Source of the DNA: Hahella ganghwensis DSM 17046
GTDB taxonomy: Bacteria > Pseudomonadota > Gammaproteobacteria > Pseudomonadales > Oleiphilaceae
Assembly (NCBI RefSeq): GCF_000376785.1
Contig: NZ_AQXX01000125.1
Span: 1 to 64,000 of the forward strand
Direction: 5' to 3'
Length of the DNA stretch: 64,000 bases
The notes under the pieces were generated by a model, which had not been told where the DNA came from, searched no databases, and worked only from the letters and a program-made list of their open reading frames with translations. The translations under genes and the position numbers were made by a program. This document shows positions 8,202 to 18,205 of this stretch, one piece after another (positions within the stretch are counted from its first letter, which is position 1; the number at the start of each line of letters is the position of its first letter).

Positions 8202-9182
8202 CTAGCGAAGCTGGACAGCGTTACCCATTACCGTCTGCGCAACCCCTTTACCAATACTGGCCCCAAGCTTACTGAATATCTCATCCAACTTGCTTGGGCG
8301 AGGCGTGTAATTGACAATTTCCTCCACTCCAACAACCTCTCTGGCAACATAGCTACTGCTACCCAAGCCATCAATCAAACCAATATCCAGTGCCTGCTCC
8401 CCGCTCCATACAACGCCAGAATACAGAAGTGAATTATCTTTTTTCAGACGATCTCCCCGCCCCTTTTCAACTTGTTCGATAAACTGCTTATGTGTTGTAT
8501 CGAGCACCTCTTGCCAAAACACCTTCTCCTCTTCATTCACCGGAAGAAATGGATCAAGAAATGTTTTATGCTCCCCGGCAGTAAAAATCCGCCGCTCCAC
8601 ACCGAGCTTATCCATCGTTTCAACAAAACCGAACCCAGAAGCCGTCACCCCAATTGAGCCCACAAGACTGGCTTTATCAGCATAGATCTCATCAGCCGCT
8701 GCTGCTATATAGTAGCCGCCACTGGCGCCAATATCGGCAATGACCGCATAGACTTTTTTATCGGGATACTCCAAACGCAGACGCACGATTTCATCATAGA
8801 TATAACCTGCCTGAACCGGACTTCCTCCCGGACTGTTAATCCGGATAATCACAGCCCTGGCCTCCGATTTCTCAAACGCATTGCGCAACCCGGTCACCAC
8901 CAGATCAGCACTGGCATCTTCCGACGCAGCAATCACGCCCTGCACATCGATTAACGCTGTATGAGGACCCGATTTGAGCGACACCCCGGATTCCAACCCC
9001 GGACGAAGCAGAATGACCAGCAACGCAAACAAATAGACAAATGTCAGAATTTTGAAGAATATCCCCCAACGACGCGCTTTCTTCTGCTCTCCCACAGAAG
9101 TCATAATCAGCTTTTCAATAAGACGCCACTCTTTTTCTGTCGCCGGACGAGAAGAGGACTGATCTGAATCATACATAGACAT
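8202..9182 (-). CDS. sppA: Signal peptide peptidase SppA-like protease (S49)
   Basis: Short-form, membrane-anchored S49 serine protease thought to degrade cleaved signal peptides. The 326-residue protein has a cytoplasmic N-terminus, one membrane segment (about 46-63, FKILTFVYLFALLVILL) and the protease domain. INSPGGSPVQAG (about 115) and the nucleophile motif IGASGGYYIAAAADEI (about 152) are clear. The general-base lysine is probably in GEHKTFLDPF, as in Bacillus SppA. The start is ATG. Confidence 0.93.
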   Translation of the reverse strand: MSMYDSDQSSSRPATEKEWRLIEKLIMTSVGEQKKARRWGIFFKILTFVYLFALLVILLRPGLESGVSLKSGPHTALIDVQGVIAASEDASADLVVTGLRNAFEKSEARAVIIRINSPGGSPVQAGYIYDEIVRLRLEYPDKKVYAVIADIGASGGYYIAAAADEIYADKASLVGSIGVTASGFGFVETMDKLGVERRIFTAGEHKTFLDPFLPVNEEEKVFWQEVLDTTHKQFIEQVEKGRGDRLKKDNSLLYSGVVWSGEQALDIGLIDGLGSSSYVAREVVGVEEIVNYTPRPSKLDEIFSKLGASIGKGVAQTVMGNAVQLR

Positions 9183-9308
9183 TTAATTCCCTAAACCCAA
9201 ATATTTTAGTGCTCTACAAGACGCTATTTATAATCTTTTCACCACTGACTCAACTTAAATGTCTGCAAGTGTTGCCAACCAACCCTGCAGACCTGAATAT
9301 CCGCCACC

Positions 9309-9956
9309 TCAATCCATGACCAACTCCAGCAACTCCAGAGGCGCAGCGATGATTGCTTCCGGCCCGAATGCAGCTAAACGATCAGGAGCATGAGCACCGT
9401 AATCAACACCTATACGAGGCATACCTATTTTGAAAGCCATATTCATATCGTATTCAGTGTCCCCGATCATGACCGCCCGTTGCGGAATCACCTTATGCTC
9501 ATCAAGCAACTGCTCCAGCATCAACGGATCAGGCTTAGAACGCGTTTCATCAGCACACTTTATTCCAGAGAAGTATTGCAACAGATCCAACTGCTCCAGA
9601 GCCCGATCCATCCCGCGTCGACTTTTTCCAGTTGCGATTGCCAGTTGGCACCCCATCGACTGGAGACGCTCAAGCGTTTCTACAGCCCCCTCATACAGGT
9701 CTTCACGACTCATCGGCGCACGAAAAAAATACTCCGAGTACGCCGTCCGAAAACGATCAATAAAGCGCTGGTCCCGCTCTCCAAACAGCTGAACCAATGC
9801 CTCGTGCATCCCTAGCCCAATGATATTGCGCGAAGCCTCACTTCCAGGAAACTCTTCTCTGGTAACCTCGCAGGCATGACGTATGCAGTCCACAATATGC
9901 CCCGTGGAATCAGCAAGTGTCCCATCCCAATCGAATATCACCAACTCATACTTCAT
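9309..9956 (-). CDS. HAD-IA family phosphatase (phosphoglycolate phosphatase-like)
   Basis: Haloacid-dehalogenase hydrolase of 215 residues. Motif I is FDWDGTLADS (residues 8-17), with both catalytic aspartates. Motif II is the ATGKS segment (about 111), the lysine is in RSKPDPLML (about 140) and motif IV is MIGDTEYDMNMA (about 163). A helical cap lies between motifs I and II. The substrate cannot be read from sequence. This position between sppA and rluC is conserved in Pseudomonas-type genomes, where the gene is annotated as a phosphoglycolate phosphatase-like protein. Confidence 0.85.
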   Translation of the reverse strand: MKYELVIFDWDGTLADSTGHIVDCIRHACEVTREEFPGSEASRNIIGLGMHEALVQLFGERDQRFIDRFRTAYSEYFFRAPMSREDLYEGAVETLERLQSMGCQLAIATGKSRRGMDRALEQLDLLQYFSGIKCADETRSKPDPLMLEQLLDEHKVIPQRAVMIGDTEYDMNMAFKIGMPRIGVDYGAHAPDRLAAFGPEAIIAAPLELLELVMD

Positions 9957-10035
9957 AAAATTATTACCACTATCTATATAAGCCCCCGCCCCCTATATGG
10001 ACACCAGAAGCTTCAGACCGCCAATTATGAGCAAT

Positions 10036-10986
10036 CTAGTCATCACGAAGCAGTGGGCTATATTCCATTTCCCAGGGAGCATCAATTCGCTGCATCGGGC
10101 GATCCGGCCAACGCAATTCCAGCGCCCTTGCATGCAGACACATACGCCGAACACCTTTCTCTTTATAGTGCTTCAACGATTCATCAGGACAGTATTTTTC
10201 ATCACCGATAATCGGATGACCGGCAAACTGGGCATGAACCCTTATCTGATGGGTTCGACCGGTAATGGGGCGCGCCTGAACCAACGAGTGGCCATCCCCA
10301 ACATATAATACGTCGAACAGCGTTTCACTTGGCTTACCATCCTGGCTGACGATCACCATTCGCTCACCAGACTTCAGCGAATTCTTCCTTAGCGGAGCAG
10401 TCACTTCCGTCTTGTGTTTAGGCCAGCGTCCAACAACCCAGGCCTGATAGATTTTATTAACCCGCCCGTTCTGTAACATGTTATGTAATTGAACCAGCAC
10501 CCGCCGTTTTTTAGCCAACATCAGCACCCCAGAGGTATCACGATCCAATCGGTGCACCAATTCAAGAAAGCGCTGCTCCGGGCGCGCGGCGCGCAATATT
10601 TCTATCACACCAAAACTTAACCCACTCCCACCATGGACCGCCAACCCAGCCGGCTTATTTATGACCAGCAATCCATCATCCTCAAAGAGCACACTGTCAT
10701 TTAAAGTCTTTAGCAATGACTCAGGCACCCGAATCTGGCCGCCTTCGTTTTGCTCCAGCCTGATTGGCGGTACTCTGACCTGATCTCCGGACCTGAGCTT
10801 TGTTTCGGGCTTGCATCGTCCTTTGTTAACCCTCACCTCACCTTTGCGGATGATTCGATATATCTTGCTTTTGGGGACACCTTTTAGCTGCCTGATTAAA
10901 TAATTATCGAGCCGCTGCCCCTCTGAGTCACTGTCAATGGACAAAAACCGTACATTTGCTGATGATGTTGAACCTGATGAGGACAC
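10036..10986 (-). CDS. rluC: 23S rRNA pseudouridine synthase RluC
   Basis: Isomerises specific uridines in 23S rRNA (955/2504/2580 in E. coli). The 316-residue protein has an N-terminal S4 RNA-binding domain (about 18-80, RLDNYLIRQLKGVPKSKIYR) and an RluA-type catalytic domain with VHRLDRDTSGVLMLAKK (catalytic Asp, about 145) and RTHQIRVH. The start is GTG. It is divergent from rne across a 579-bp gap, an arrangement conserved in gammaproteobacteria, which favours RluC over RluA/RluD. Confidence 0.92.
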   Translation of the reverse strand: MSSSGSTSSANVRFLSIDSDSEGQRLDNYLIRQLKGVPKSKIYRIIRKGEVRVNKGRCKPETKLRSGDQVRVPPIRLEQNEGGQIRVPESLLKTLNDSVLFEDDGLLVINKPAGLAVHGGSGLSFGVIEILRAARPEQRFLELVHRLDRDTSGVLMLAKKRRVLVQLHNMLQNGRVNKIYQAWVVGRWPKHKTEVTAPLRKNSLKSGERMVIVSQDGKPSETLFDVLYVGDGHSLVQARPITGRTHQIRVHAQFAGHPIIGDEKYCPDESLKHYKEKGVRRMCLHARALELRWPDRPMQRIDAPWEMEYSPLLRDD

Positions 10987-11025
10987 CTGAACCTAACCAT
11001 TATGATGATAGACTGTCTAACAAGA

Positions 11026-11054
11026 TTGAACGCCTAGGGGTAACCTGCTATATT
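11026..11054 (+). promoter_or_regulatory. Sigma-70 promoter for rne
   Basis: TTGAAC (11026-11031), a 17-bp spacer and TATATT (11049-11054) make a good sigma-70 promoter facing rne. The predicted start is near 11061, leaving a leader of about 505 nt. Confidence 0.7.
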
Positions 11055-11060
11055 TCCAAG

Positions 11061-11565
11061 GCGCTAACTCGACTCCATAACTGTAACTTTTAGTATCGAA
11101 GCTTACTTAGTCCAGCTTCGGGATAGTTACCCAGCAGCCGGGAGATGCTTCATACAAAGCATCGGGCGCGAGAGATTATACAGCGACAAACCCACTGATG
11201 ATACCGAGGTTTGTCATGAAGACAATGCTAGAAAGTCATAGCAACCAATAAACTGGGTGCTGACATCAAGGCAGGAACCAGAACGAATTCTGTTGAGGAA
11301 GCAGTAGCTTCCCAACCAGCTTGGATGCCAAATGGGCATCGGGGCTTAAAGCGAGAATTAGGGTTGGTAATAGCAAAACATTTACCGTAACCCGTTAATA
11401 AAAGACGATTTTCCACAAGATAAAGACTGTGGAAATTAGCCCCATAAGCTTGTTACCCAAGCCATGGGGCTCGCTAGCGCGAGCCTGTTCGCTTCAATGA
11501 TGCCCGGCCCACCTTCGTTCCCTTCCCGCCTGCTGTTAATGCCCCTTATGCAAAACGGAACATAG
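11061..11565 (+). promoter_or_regulatory. Long structured 5' leader of rne
   Basis: About 505 nt without a gene between the predicted rne start site and the rne ATG. It holds several inverted repeats: GATGCTT/AAGCATC (about 11145-11165), TTTCCACA/TGTGGAAA (about 11411-11436) and GGCTCGC/GCGAGCC (about 11466-11484). RNase E is known in E. coli to control its own mRNA through hairpins in a long leader, and Pseudomonas has an equivalent leader. I infer the same role here; the small ORFs in it have no support as genes. Confidence 0.6.
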
Positions 11566-14500
11566 ATGAAACGTATGTTAATAAACGCAACTCAACCAGA
11601 AGAGTTGCGTGTGGCTCTGGTGGACGGACAAAAACTTTACGACCTCGACATTGAGTCAGGTACGAGAGAGCAAAAAAAAGCCAATATATACAAGGGCAAA
11701 GTCACCAGAATAGAGCCCAGCCTTGAAGCAGCATTTGTTGATTTCGGCGCAGAACGCCATGGCTTCCTCCCCCTGAAAGAAATTTCCCGCGAATACTTCA
11801 AATCCCAACCCCAGAAAGGCTCCCGCATGAATATCAAGGAGCTGCTTCAGGAAGGTCAGGAGGTGATCGTTCAGGTTGACAAGGAAGAACGTGGCAATAA
11901 AGGCGCCGCACTGACCACCTTTATCAGTCTGGCTGGCCGATATCTGGTACTGATGCCTAATAATCCACGGGCAGGCGGCATATCACGTCGAATCGAGGGA
12001 GAGGAAAGAGACCAGCTGAAAGAAGCTATTTCTGGCCTGAACGTCCCCAAAGAAATGGGCATGATTGTCAGAACCGCCGGAGTTGGACGCTCCAGTAAAG
12101 AATTGCAATGGGATTTTGATTATCTGATGCAGTTCTGGGACTCCATCAGATCAGCGGCTGAAAGCAAATCAGCCCCGTTCCTGATTTACCAGGAAAGCAA
12201 CGTCGTTATTCGCGCCGTCCGTGACTACTTACGTCAGGATATCGGCGAAGTTCTGATTGACCATCCCCAGGTTCAGGAAGAAGCCCTGAATTTTGTCAAA
12301 GCCGTCATGCCGAACTTCGAAAACCGAATCAAGCTCTACCAGGACGACATCCCCCTGTTTAACCGTTATCAGATCGAAAGCCAGATCGAAACCGCCTACC
12401 AGAGAGAAGTTAAACTTCCTTCTGGCGGCTCTATCGTTATCGATCCAACGGAAGCCCTGGTATCAATAGACATCAACTCTGCCAGAGCCACAAAAGGCGG
12501 CGATATTGAAGAAACCGCCCTGCAGACCAACCTGGAAGCTGCTGACGAGATTGCACGCCAGTTGAGACTTCGCGATATCGGCGGTCTAATCGTCATTGAT
12601 TTTATCGACATGACACCCGCAAAAAATCAGCGGGAAGTTGAAAACAAACTGAAAGCCGCACTTGATTTGGATCGCGCCAGAGTTCAGATCGGCAAGATCT
12701 CACGGTTCGGCCTACTTGAAATGTCCCGTCAGAGACTACGCCCCTCTCTGGGTGAGACCCGGAATGAAATCTGCCCACGCTGTAAAGGTCAGGGCACCAT
12801 TCGTGGCATCGAGTCCCTCGCCCTGTCGATAATGCGCCTGATTGAAGAAGAAGCCTTCAAAGAGCGCACCGCAGAGGTCAGAGCTATCTGCCCGGTGACA
12901 GTAGCCACTTATTTGCTCAACGAGAAACGCGTACATCTGGCCAAGACAGAGAAACGTCATGGCGTCAAAGTGGTTGTCGTACCGAATGCACATATCGACA
13001 CCCCACATTTTGAGGTACAGCGAATTCGCGATGACAACGAAACCATCAATGAAACAAGCTATAACTTGAGACCTGAAGCTGAGGAAGAAAGCGAACTGGA
13101 AGTGATGCTGCAAAAAGACGTAGTACGTCAGGAAGCAGCAGTTAAGTCTGTCGTACCTAAATCACCCGCTCCAGAACCCGAAGTCAGCGAAGTTGGCCTA
13201 CTCAAGAGAATTAGTCTGCGAATTGCGCGTGCATTCAGCTCAGAGAAATCTGAACAGGAATCCGAAAAAGAAACGACTCCGGCGCGCAACAAATCAGACC
13301 AAGGTCGTCGCAAAGTTAAAGTAGGAGACCAGAAAGATAGACGGGACTCCTCAGACAAACAGGCACGAGACAACCGGGACAACAGCAAGCGTGACCGGAA
13401 TGATCGGGGCGACCGCAAAGACAAAGGTCAACGTAGTGAACGCCGCGACAACCGGGATAACAGCGACAGCAGAGACAACAAGGACGGCAAAGACAATCGT
13501 CGCCAGAATCGTAACAAGCCCTCCGATGATCGCAATCAGAACCGTGGTCAGAGCAAGCGCTCTGAAGGCGGACGCAATCGTCGCAGCGACTCACCAGACC
13601 AGGATGCGAAAACTCAGGACAAACAGGACAGGAGTCAGAACAGACAAAGTACGACCGAAGGCAAGACTGACAACGATTCGAAATCTGAATTCAGCCGCCC
13701 GCGTCGCGACCGCTCATCCAATCGTCCAACACCTCCTGTAGTTAAAGAGCAAGCCAAAGAGAAAGACGCTGACTCACAACCGCAGAACCAGACGACCGGC
13801 AAAGCTGAGGAAAAACCTGCAAATTCTGTTACCAAAGAACAGAGCCAATCACCTCAAAGACCTGCCAATGCGCCTGAGAAAGAAGCAGAAGACAGCAAAG
13901 CCAGGGCTAACCAACCGAGCAAACCTGAGCAGAGAACTGAAGCAAAAGCAGATCAGAGCAGCAGCGAGCCCAAAGCACAGGAAAAAACGACTGATAACCG
14001 AAACAGTCGTGACCCAGGCCGGAAAACGCGGGAGAGAACCAGCAGCTCCGAGGGTCGACGCCCACAATCCCGAGGCGAAAGACCCTCTGCACCAGCCAAG
14101 TCGGCCGACACAGAGACAAAAGCTCCCGCTGCAAGTGAAAAGAAAGAATCTACAGCTGCAGAAATGACGACTGAGAAGCCCGCAGCCAAGAGCACTGAGA
14201 CCACTACTGCACCCAGAGAGGTTCCGCCAGCGAAGGAAGAAACCTCCAAGACGACTGCAGACGTCCAAAATAGTGTAAAGGAAAAAGCTTCTACGGAAGA
14301 AAAGGCAGGGATCAGCACCCCAGCTTCCAGCGCGACAGCATCGACTAGCACTGAGTCCTCTCAGCCTAGAAGAGCCCCTAACGACCCCAGGGAAGTAAGG
14401 CGTCGCCAGCAGGAAATGCAAAAACAGGCAGAACCTCAGAAAACGCCAACACCAAAGGCGAAAAACCCTGATCACAACGAGGCATCTCCTGCAGTTAATC

Positions 14501-14886
14501 AGGAACAGACTGAGAACCCCCCTCAGGCAGAGGTACCTGTAGCAGTAGAGGCCGCCAAGTCCGAGCAATCTCAGGCAGAATCCTCCAAGCCGACCACACC
14601 TCAACCGAAACAGATCGATTTCATTGAGGATTCAGCAGGCAAAAAGACGACTTTCGGAAAGGCGAAAGATGAGGCTGCACCGAAAGCCTCACCCGAACCC
14701 CAGAAAGAAAAACCAGCTTCCGAACCTGTAAATAAAACAGATTCAGGGAAGCCAGCCCAAGCTGAAAAGACACCTCCTGCAACACAGGAAGCTCCACTCC
14801 CCTCTTCAGAAGCTTCAACGCAACAAGGCGATGATTCGAAGAAGGGTGAGTCAGCAACTCGGGATACTTCCGGCAGCACTTCCTGA
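11566..14886 (+). CDS. rne: Ribonuclease E
   Basis: Essential endoribonuclease for mRNA decay and rRNA/tRNA processing and scaffold of the RNA degradosome. The 1106-residue protein has an S1-type RNA-binding domain (about 36-120) and a catalytic domain with the metal-binding aspartates D302 ([11 protein letters not shown]) and D345 (IVIDFIDM). The Zn-link cysteines C403/C406 are in CPRCKGQG, all matching E. coli spacing. The C-terminal half (about 520-1106) is disordered: a candidate amphipathic membrane-targeting helix [13 protein letters not shown] (about 545-557), then an arginine/aspartate-rich RNA-binding tract and long Lys/Glu/Pro/Ala-rich sequence. A strong promoter and structured leader precede it. 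Confidence 0.97.
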   Translation: MKRMLINATQPEELRVALVDGQKLYDLDIESGTREQKKANIYKGKVTRIEPSLEAAFVDFGAERHGFLPLKEISREYFKSQPQKGSRMNIKELLQEGQEVIVQVDKEERGNKGAALTTFISLAGRYLVLMPNNPRAGGISRRIEGEERDQLKEAISGLNVPKEMGMIVRTAGVGRSSKELQWDFDYLMQFWDSIRSAAESKSAPFLIYQESNVVIRAVRDYLRQDIGEVLIDHPQVQEEALNFVKAVMPNFENRIKLYQDDIPLFNRYQIESQIETAYQREVKLPSGGSIVIDPTEALVSIDINSARATKGGDIEETALQTNLEAADEIARQLRLRDIGGLIVIDFIDMTPAKNQREVENKLKAALDLDRARVQIGKISRFGLLEMSRQRLRPSLGETRNEICPRCKGQGTIRGIESLALSIMRLIEEEAFKERTAEVRAICPVTVATYLLNEKRVHLAKTEKRHGVKVVVVPNAHIDTPHFEVQRIRDDNETINETSYNLRPEAEEESELEVMLQKDVVRQEAAVKSVVPKSPAPEPEVSEVGLLKRISLRIARAFSSEKSEQESEKETTPARNKSDQGRRKVKVGDQKDRRDSSDKQARDNRDNSKRDRNDRGDRKDKGQRSERRDNRDNSDSRDNKDGKDNRRQNRNKPSDDRNQNRGQSKRSEGGRNRRSDSPDQDAKTQDKQDRSQNRQSTTEGKTDNDSKSEFSRPRRDRSSNRPTPPVVKEQAKEKDADSQPQNQTTGKAEEKPANSVTKEQSQSPQRPANAPEKEAEDSKARANQPSKPEQRTEAKADQSSSEPKAQEKTTDNRNSRDPGRKTRERTSSSEGRRPQSRGERPSAPAKSADTETKAPAASEKKESTAAEMTTEKPAAKSTETTTAPREVPPAKEETSKTTADVQNSVKEKASTEEKAGISTPASSATASTSTESSQPRRAPNDPREVRRRQQEMQKQAEPQKTPTPKAKNPDHNEASPAVNQEQTENPPQAEVPVAVEAAKSEQSQAESSKPTTPQPKQIDFIEDSAGKKTTFGKAKDEAAPKASPEPQKEKPASEPVNKTDSGKPAQAEKTPPATQEAPLPSSEASTQQGDDSKKGESATRDTSGSTS

Positions 14887-14933
14887 AATAGCCCTACCCG
14901 AATCGACCTGTAAAACAGTTCGGGCGTAACAAC

Positions 14934-14965
14934 AATGACTGCAAGTCACATGACTTGCAGTCATT
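14934..14965. terminator. 32-bp near-perfect palindrome after rne
   Basis: A 15-bp perfect inverted repeat, AATGACTGCAAGTCA/TGACTTGCAGTCATT, separated by only CA, starting 47 bp after the rne stop. There is no T-run. It may act as a 3'-end stabiliser, a Rho-assisted terminator or a binding site for a dimeric regulator. Confidence 0.45.
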
Positions 14966-15026
14966 GGCTCACCAAACTAATACTGATAAAGTACCTTCAA
15001 CCTCCATCGCCTTTCAGGATTTCTTA

Positions 15027-15578
15027 ATGGCTAACGAAAGCTTTCCATTCTCACCGGATTTTCTGGACTCGGTGGAATCCGTATTATTCGACAATGACCA
15101 GAATGACGATTGCCTGGATTTATTCGGCATTCACGGCTTGGTATGCGCGTTCCTTGTCGCCCCCCAAACTCCGGATAGGGATCAGTGGATTCAGTATGTC
15201 ATAGGCGAAAATCCTGACCTGAATCAAGATCAGAAAAACATACTGGAAGAGGCAATCACCCAGCTTCAATCCAGTCTCGCAGACCAACTTGAATCTGATG
15301 ATGACTTCAGCCTCCCAGAGGAGGCATACGATGATGATAACGCCCTGATAAACTGGTGCGCAGGATTTATCGAAGGTTTTCTTTCATGTGAGCAGGCATG
15401 GTTTGAAGAACAGGACGAAGCCAATGTAGCAGGACTTCTGCTTCCTATCATGGCACATTCTGAACTATTCCAGGACGATGACTTTGAAGATATTCGTCAA
15501 AACGATAAATTGATGGCACAAATGGTGACAGAGATCCCTGAAAACGTCGTGGACCTCTACTTACTCTATAGATCCTGA
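15027..15578 (+). CDS. UPF0149 / YecA-like family protein
   Basis: Acidic helical protein of 183 residues resembling the UPF0149 (YecA/YgfB) family, whose function is not established. Typical features are the GLVCAFLVAP segment, a central acidic linker and the INWCAGFIEGFL motif (about 110-121). I start at ATG 15027 because AGGA lies seven bases upstream; the in-frame TTG at 14955 lies inside a palindrome and has no ribosome site. It lacks the C-terminal SEC-C zinc motif present in longer YecA proteins. It follows rne on the same strand. Confidence 0.75.
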   Translation: MANESFPFSPDFLDSVESVLFDNDQNDDCLDLFGIHGLVCAFLVAPQTPDRDQWIQYVIGENPDLNQDQKNILEEAITQLQSSLADQLESDDDFSLPEEAYDDDNALINWCAGFIEGFLSCEQAWFEEQDEANVAGLLLPIMAHSELFQDDDFEDIRQNDKLMAQMVTEIPENVVDLYLLYRS

Positions 15579-15587
15579 AGACATCAA

Positions 15588-16718
15588 TTATCCGATAATT
15601 TTCAACAGTACCTGTTCCAGCTTACCTGATAAATAGGTCAGCAGTCTGTCCAACAGCCTCTGCTTCTTTAAATAATCCATCGTGATTTCAGTACTGAACT
15701 CAAGGCAGCCTTCATAAAACTGCCCTACCTCATTGGAAAACGACTCACTGACAACCTCCTGATTTGCCTCCAGGTTAAATCGGTAGGTCCAGTGGTCGAG
15801 ATTGAATGACCCCATCGATACCCATTGATCGCATATGTAGATCTTTGAGTGGATAAAAGACTTCTGGTATTCGAACAGCCTGACTCCTGCACGAAGCAAT
15901 CGCAGGTAATAACGCCGACTTGCATAGGTCACAGGAGGATGGTCAGTATAATAAGCACCTGGAACGAGAATTCTCACATCCAACCCACGCCGACTGGCTC
16001 TTCTCAGCAGTCTGCGAATTCGCCATGAAGTCAAAAAATAAGGTGAAACAATCCAGATCCGATCAGAAGCTTTACGAATCCTAACCCTTAGCTCGCGGAC
16101 AATATCCTGCCTCCCCCAGCCCAGCCCATATGCTACCCGACCAGGGGTCTGCCCTTGCGCCTGCATCACCTGACCATTACCGAGGACAGGCTCTCCATTC
16201 CAGGTATCGCAGAATAGTTGCCGCCAGTCAGCCACGACCTCTCCCCTGACAAATACAGCCGTATCAAGCCAGGGCGGTGTCGCCGATGCCGGCCGCTTTA
16301 CCAGCGCCTCATAAAATTCGTCGTTGATACCAAATCCGGAAATAATTGCAATGGACTGGTCTATCACTATTAACTTGCGATGATCCCGATGAAAGTTGGA
16401 TTTAAAACGCCTGAACGAGATTGGGTTATAAACCGACAGCGCTAAATTCGGCCACTCCTGAACCGCCCCCTGAAGAAAAGACAGGACCTGACGACTGCCA
16501 TACCCATCCAGCAGAAGACTTACTTTCACCCCCTTCTCAAGTGCCTGCGACACAGCCGCCCAGAAAAGATCAAAAGCCCGCCCCTGCTCGACCAGATACA
16601 TTTCCACCAGAATTTCGCTCCTGGCAGACTGTACATACGCCAGAAGGGAAGAAAGATAAGCATCGCCACCAACGACGAGCTGAAATCTATTCGCCAGGCG
16701 CAGCGGATATCTATGCAT
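15588..16718 (-). CDS. Cardiolipin synthase ClsB-like phospholipase D family protein
   Basis: Phospholipase D superfamily enzyme of 376 residues with two HKD motifs: HRDHRKLIVID (about 111-121) and FIHSKIYICDQWVSMGSFNLD, given here as the HSKIYICD core (about 288-295). These form the active site for phosphatidyl transfer. It has no N-terminal membrane segments, so it resembles ClsB (YbhO) rather than ClsA. The likely reaction is cardiolipin formation from phosphatidylglycerol and another phospholipid or alcohol. The stop is 10 bp from the convergent UPF0149 gene, and the PHP-domain gene lies just upstream. Confidence 0.85.
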   Translation of the reverse strand: MHRYPLRLANRFQLVVGGDAYLSSLLAYVQSARSEILVEMYLVEQGRAFDLFWAAVSQALEKGVKVSLLLDGYGSRQVLSFLQGAVQEWPNLALSVYNPISFRRFKSNFHRDHRKLIVIDQSIAIISGFGINDEFYEALVKRPASATPPWLDTAVFVRGEVVADWRQLFCDTWNGEPVLGNGQVMQAQGQTPGRVAYGLGWGRQDIVRELRVRIRKASDRIWIVSPYFLTSWRIRRLLRRASRRGLDVRILVPGAYYTDHPPVTYASRRYYLRLLRAGVRLFEYQKSFIHSKIYICDQWVSMGSFNLDHWTYRFNLEANQEVVSESFSNEVGQFYEGCLEFSTEITMDYLKKQRLLDRLLTYLSGKLEQVLLKIIG

Positions 16719-16736
16719 TCAAATCCATATCCTTTT

Positions 16737-17588
16737 TTATGAAGCAGAAAGCAATTCCTGAATGCTCGGCACTCCTTTAGCCAGAGACGGGAACTTGCCC
16801 AAGCGAGCCCAAGGTGTCACCTTGCCATGAAAATCACTCCCCCCGCTCTGATAGAGCTTCCGCTTCCTTAGCTCATCAGCAAGCCAACCAAATTGGCCTG
16901 CGTTGGTGTTGGGAACTCCGACTTCAACTCCATGACCATGGAACGCCTGAAACTCATCCAGCAATCTGCGCAACTTTGTAGCGGTCATCTTGTAATGAAA
17001 AGGGTGAGCAATAACACTCACACCACCAGCTCCACTAACCGCCCCCATCAACTCCTCTAGCTGCGGCCAAAATAACTTCACGTCCCCCCATTTGCCAGCA
17101 CCAAGATGTTTGTTGAAAGCCTCCGCCTGATGGCTGACCAAACCAAGTTCGACCATCAGTCTGGCAAAATGCGGGCGCGCCGGTAGTCGAGAAGAAGAGA
17201 TACGGCATGCCTGTTCGTACACTCCTTCAATTTTAAATTTCTTTTCAAATTTTTCAGCTATCCGCACTGCACGCTCCTCTCGCCTCTGCCCTTGAAGCTT
17301 GAGGAAATCAGCCAGGCTGGCTGCCTCAGAATCAAACCCAAAAGCAAGAACATGGAGCGTGATACCATGCCAGTCGCAAGTCAGTTCCACTCCCGGTATC
17401 AATTGCAGACTATCGGGCGGACCACCGACACACAATTGACGGTAACCTTCTATAGTATCGTGATCAGTCAATGACCACTGGGTTAAGCCAGCCTCCACCG
17501 CCAGCTCTAGCATTTCCTGCGGAGTCAAGGATCCATCAGAGGCTGTGCTATGGCAGTGAAAATCAAAATTGTGCAGGATTGACTGCAT
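16737..17588 (-). CDS. rnm: PHP-domain 5'-3' exoribonuclease (RNase AM, YciV/TrpH-like)
   Basis: Metal-dependent PHP-domain protein of 283 residues. N-terminal ligands are in FDFHCHSTASDGSLTP (about 8-23), with further ligands in LTDHDTIEG (about 40), VIAHPFHY (about 196) and GSDFHG (about 253). E. coli YciV, now called RNase AM, trims 5' ends of 5S and other rRNAs and also degrades oligonucleotides with 3',5'-bisphosphate activity; this protein fits that family in length and motifs. The gap to the ClsB-like gene is 18 bp, suggesting co-transcription. Confidence 0.85.
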   Translation of the reverse strand: MQSILHNFDFHCHSTASDGSLTPQEMLELAVEAGLTQWSLTDHDTIEGYRQLCVGGPPDSLQLIPGVELTCDWHGITLHVLAFGFDSEAASLADFLKLQGQRREERAVRIAEKFEKKFKIEGVYEQACRISSSRLPARPHFARLMVELGLVSHQAEAFNKHLGAGKWGDVKLFWPQLEELMGAVSGAGGVSVIAHPFHYKMTATKLRRLLDEFQAFHGHGVEVGVPNTNAGQFGWLADELRKRKLYQSGGSDFHGKVTPWARLGKFPSLAKGVPSIQELLSAS

Positions 17589-17723
17589 TCCTCACCTTCT
17601 ATTAATTTCAAAGCCCAATCAAAATACAGTATCATCCGGCATACCGCAAAATGCATGTATTACCATGACAGATACTGCCTCTGTCGACATGACATAACAG
17701 CCAAAAAACGACGATAATGAATA

Positions 17724-17742
17724 AACAATGATAATGATTGTA
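17724..17742. promoter_or_regulatory. Fur-box-like site
   Basis: AACAATGATAATGATTGTA matches the 19-bp Fur consensus at about 14 positions by eye and contains the perfect arms ACAAT/ATTGT. A further GATAATGAATAA lies just upstream. It sits in the divergent gap between the PHP gene and yciI, so either could be iron-regulated. Confidence 0.4.
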
Positions 17743-17831
17743 ACCGTACAGGGCATGATTCACCGGCAGTCGGTTACCCGAATTTATTTGCCGAACATAA
17801 ACCGATAACTCAATCCATCGACGGACAATCT

Positions 17832-18131
17832 ATGTTTTACGTAATTTTCTCTCAAGATGTTCCTGACAGCCTCGAGAAACGAAAAGTCGCCCGGCCGGAT
17901 CATCTGGCCAGACTTGAAACACTTAAGCAGGAAGGCCGACTACTTCTTGCAGGCCCCACACCAGCAATTGACAGTGAGGATCCGGGGCCAGCAGGTTTCA
18001 GCGGTAGCTGTGTGATAGCTGAATTCAACTCTCTTGAGGAGGCCAAGTCCTGGGCTGACGCCGACCCTTATGTGGCTGCCGGTGTTTATCAGGACGTTAT
18101 CATCAAACCATTCAAGAAAGTTCTACCTTAA
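17832..18131 (+). CDS. yciI: YciI family protein
   Basis: Ferredoxin-like dimeric alpha/beta-barrel protein of 99 residues. It contains the YciI core: [16 protein letters not shown] at the start, [26 protein letters not shown] with the conserved His and Arg/Asp, and the [20 protein letters not shown] segment. The precise role is unknown; related proteins resemble muconolactone isomerase. Proximity to the YciV-like gene echoes the yci cluster of enterobacteria. A possible Fur site lies upstream. Confidence 0.9.
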   Translation: MFYVIFSQDVPDSLEKRKVARPDHLARLETLKQEGRLLLAGPTPAIDSEDPGPAGFSGSCVIAEFNSLEEAKSWADADPYVAAGVYQDVIIKPFKKVLP

Positions 18132-18205
18132 TCTTGCTCCGCCCCGATCAAATGACAATCGGCAGGCAGAACAGATTACTCCTTTTTGCTAGCAAGGATA
18201 ACTAA

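Noticed and set aside
11228-11416. 62-codon minus-strand open frame in the rne leader
   Set aside because: Lies within a structured leader and has no ribosome site.
13849-14604. Long open frame on the minus strand within rne
   Set aside because: It is a shadow of the low-complexity Lys/Glu/Pro/Ala-rich C-terminal region of rne and has no start signal or recognisable product.
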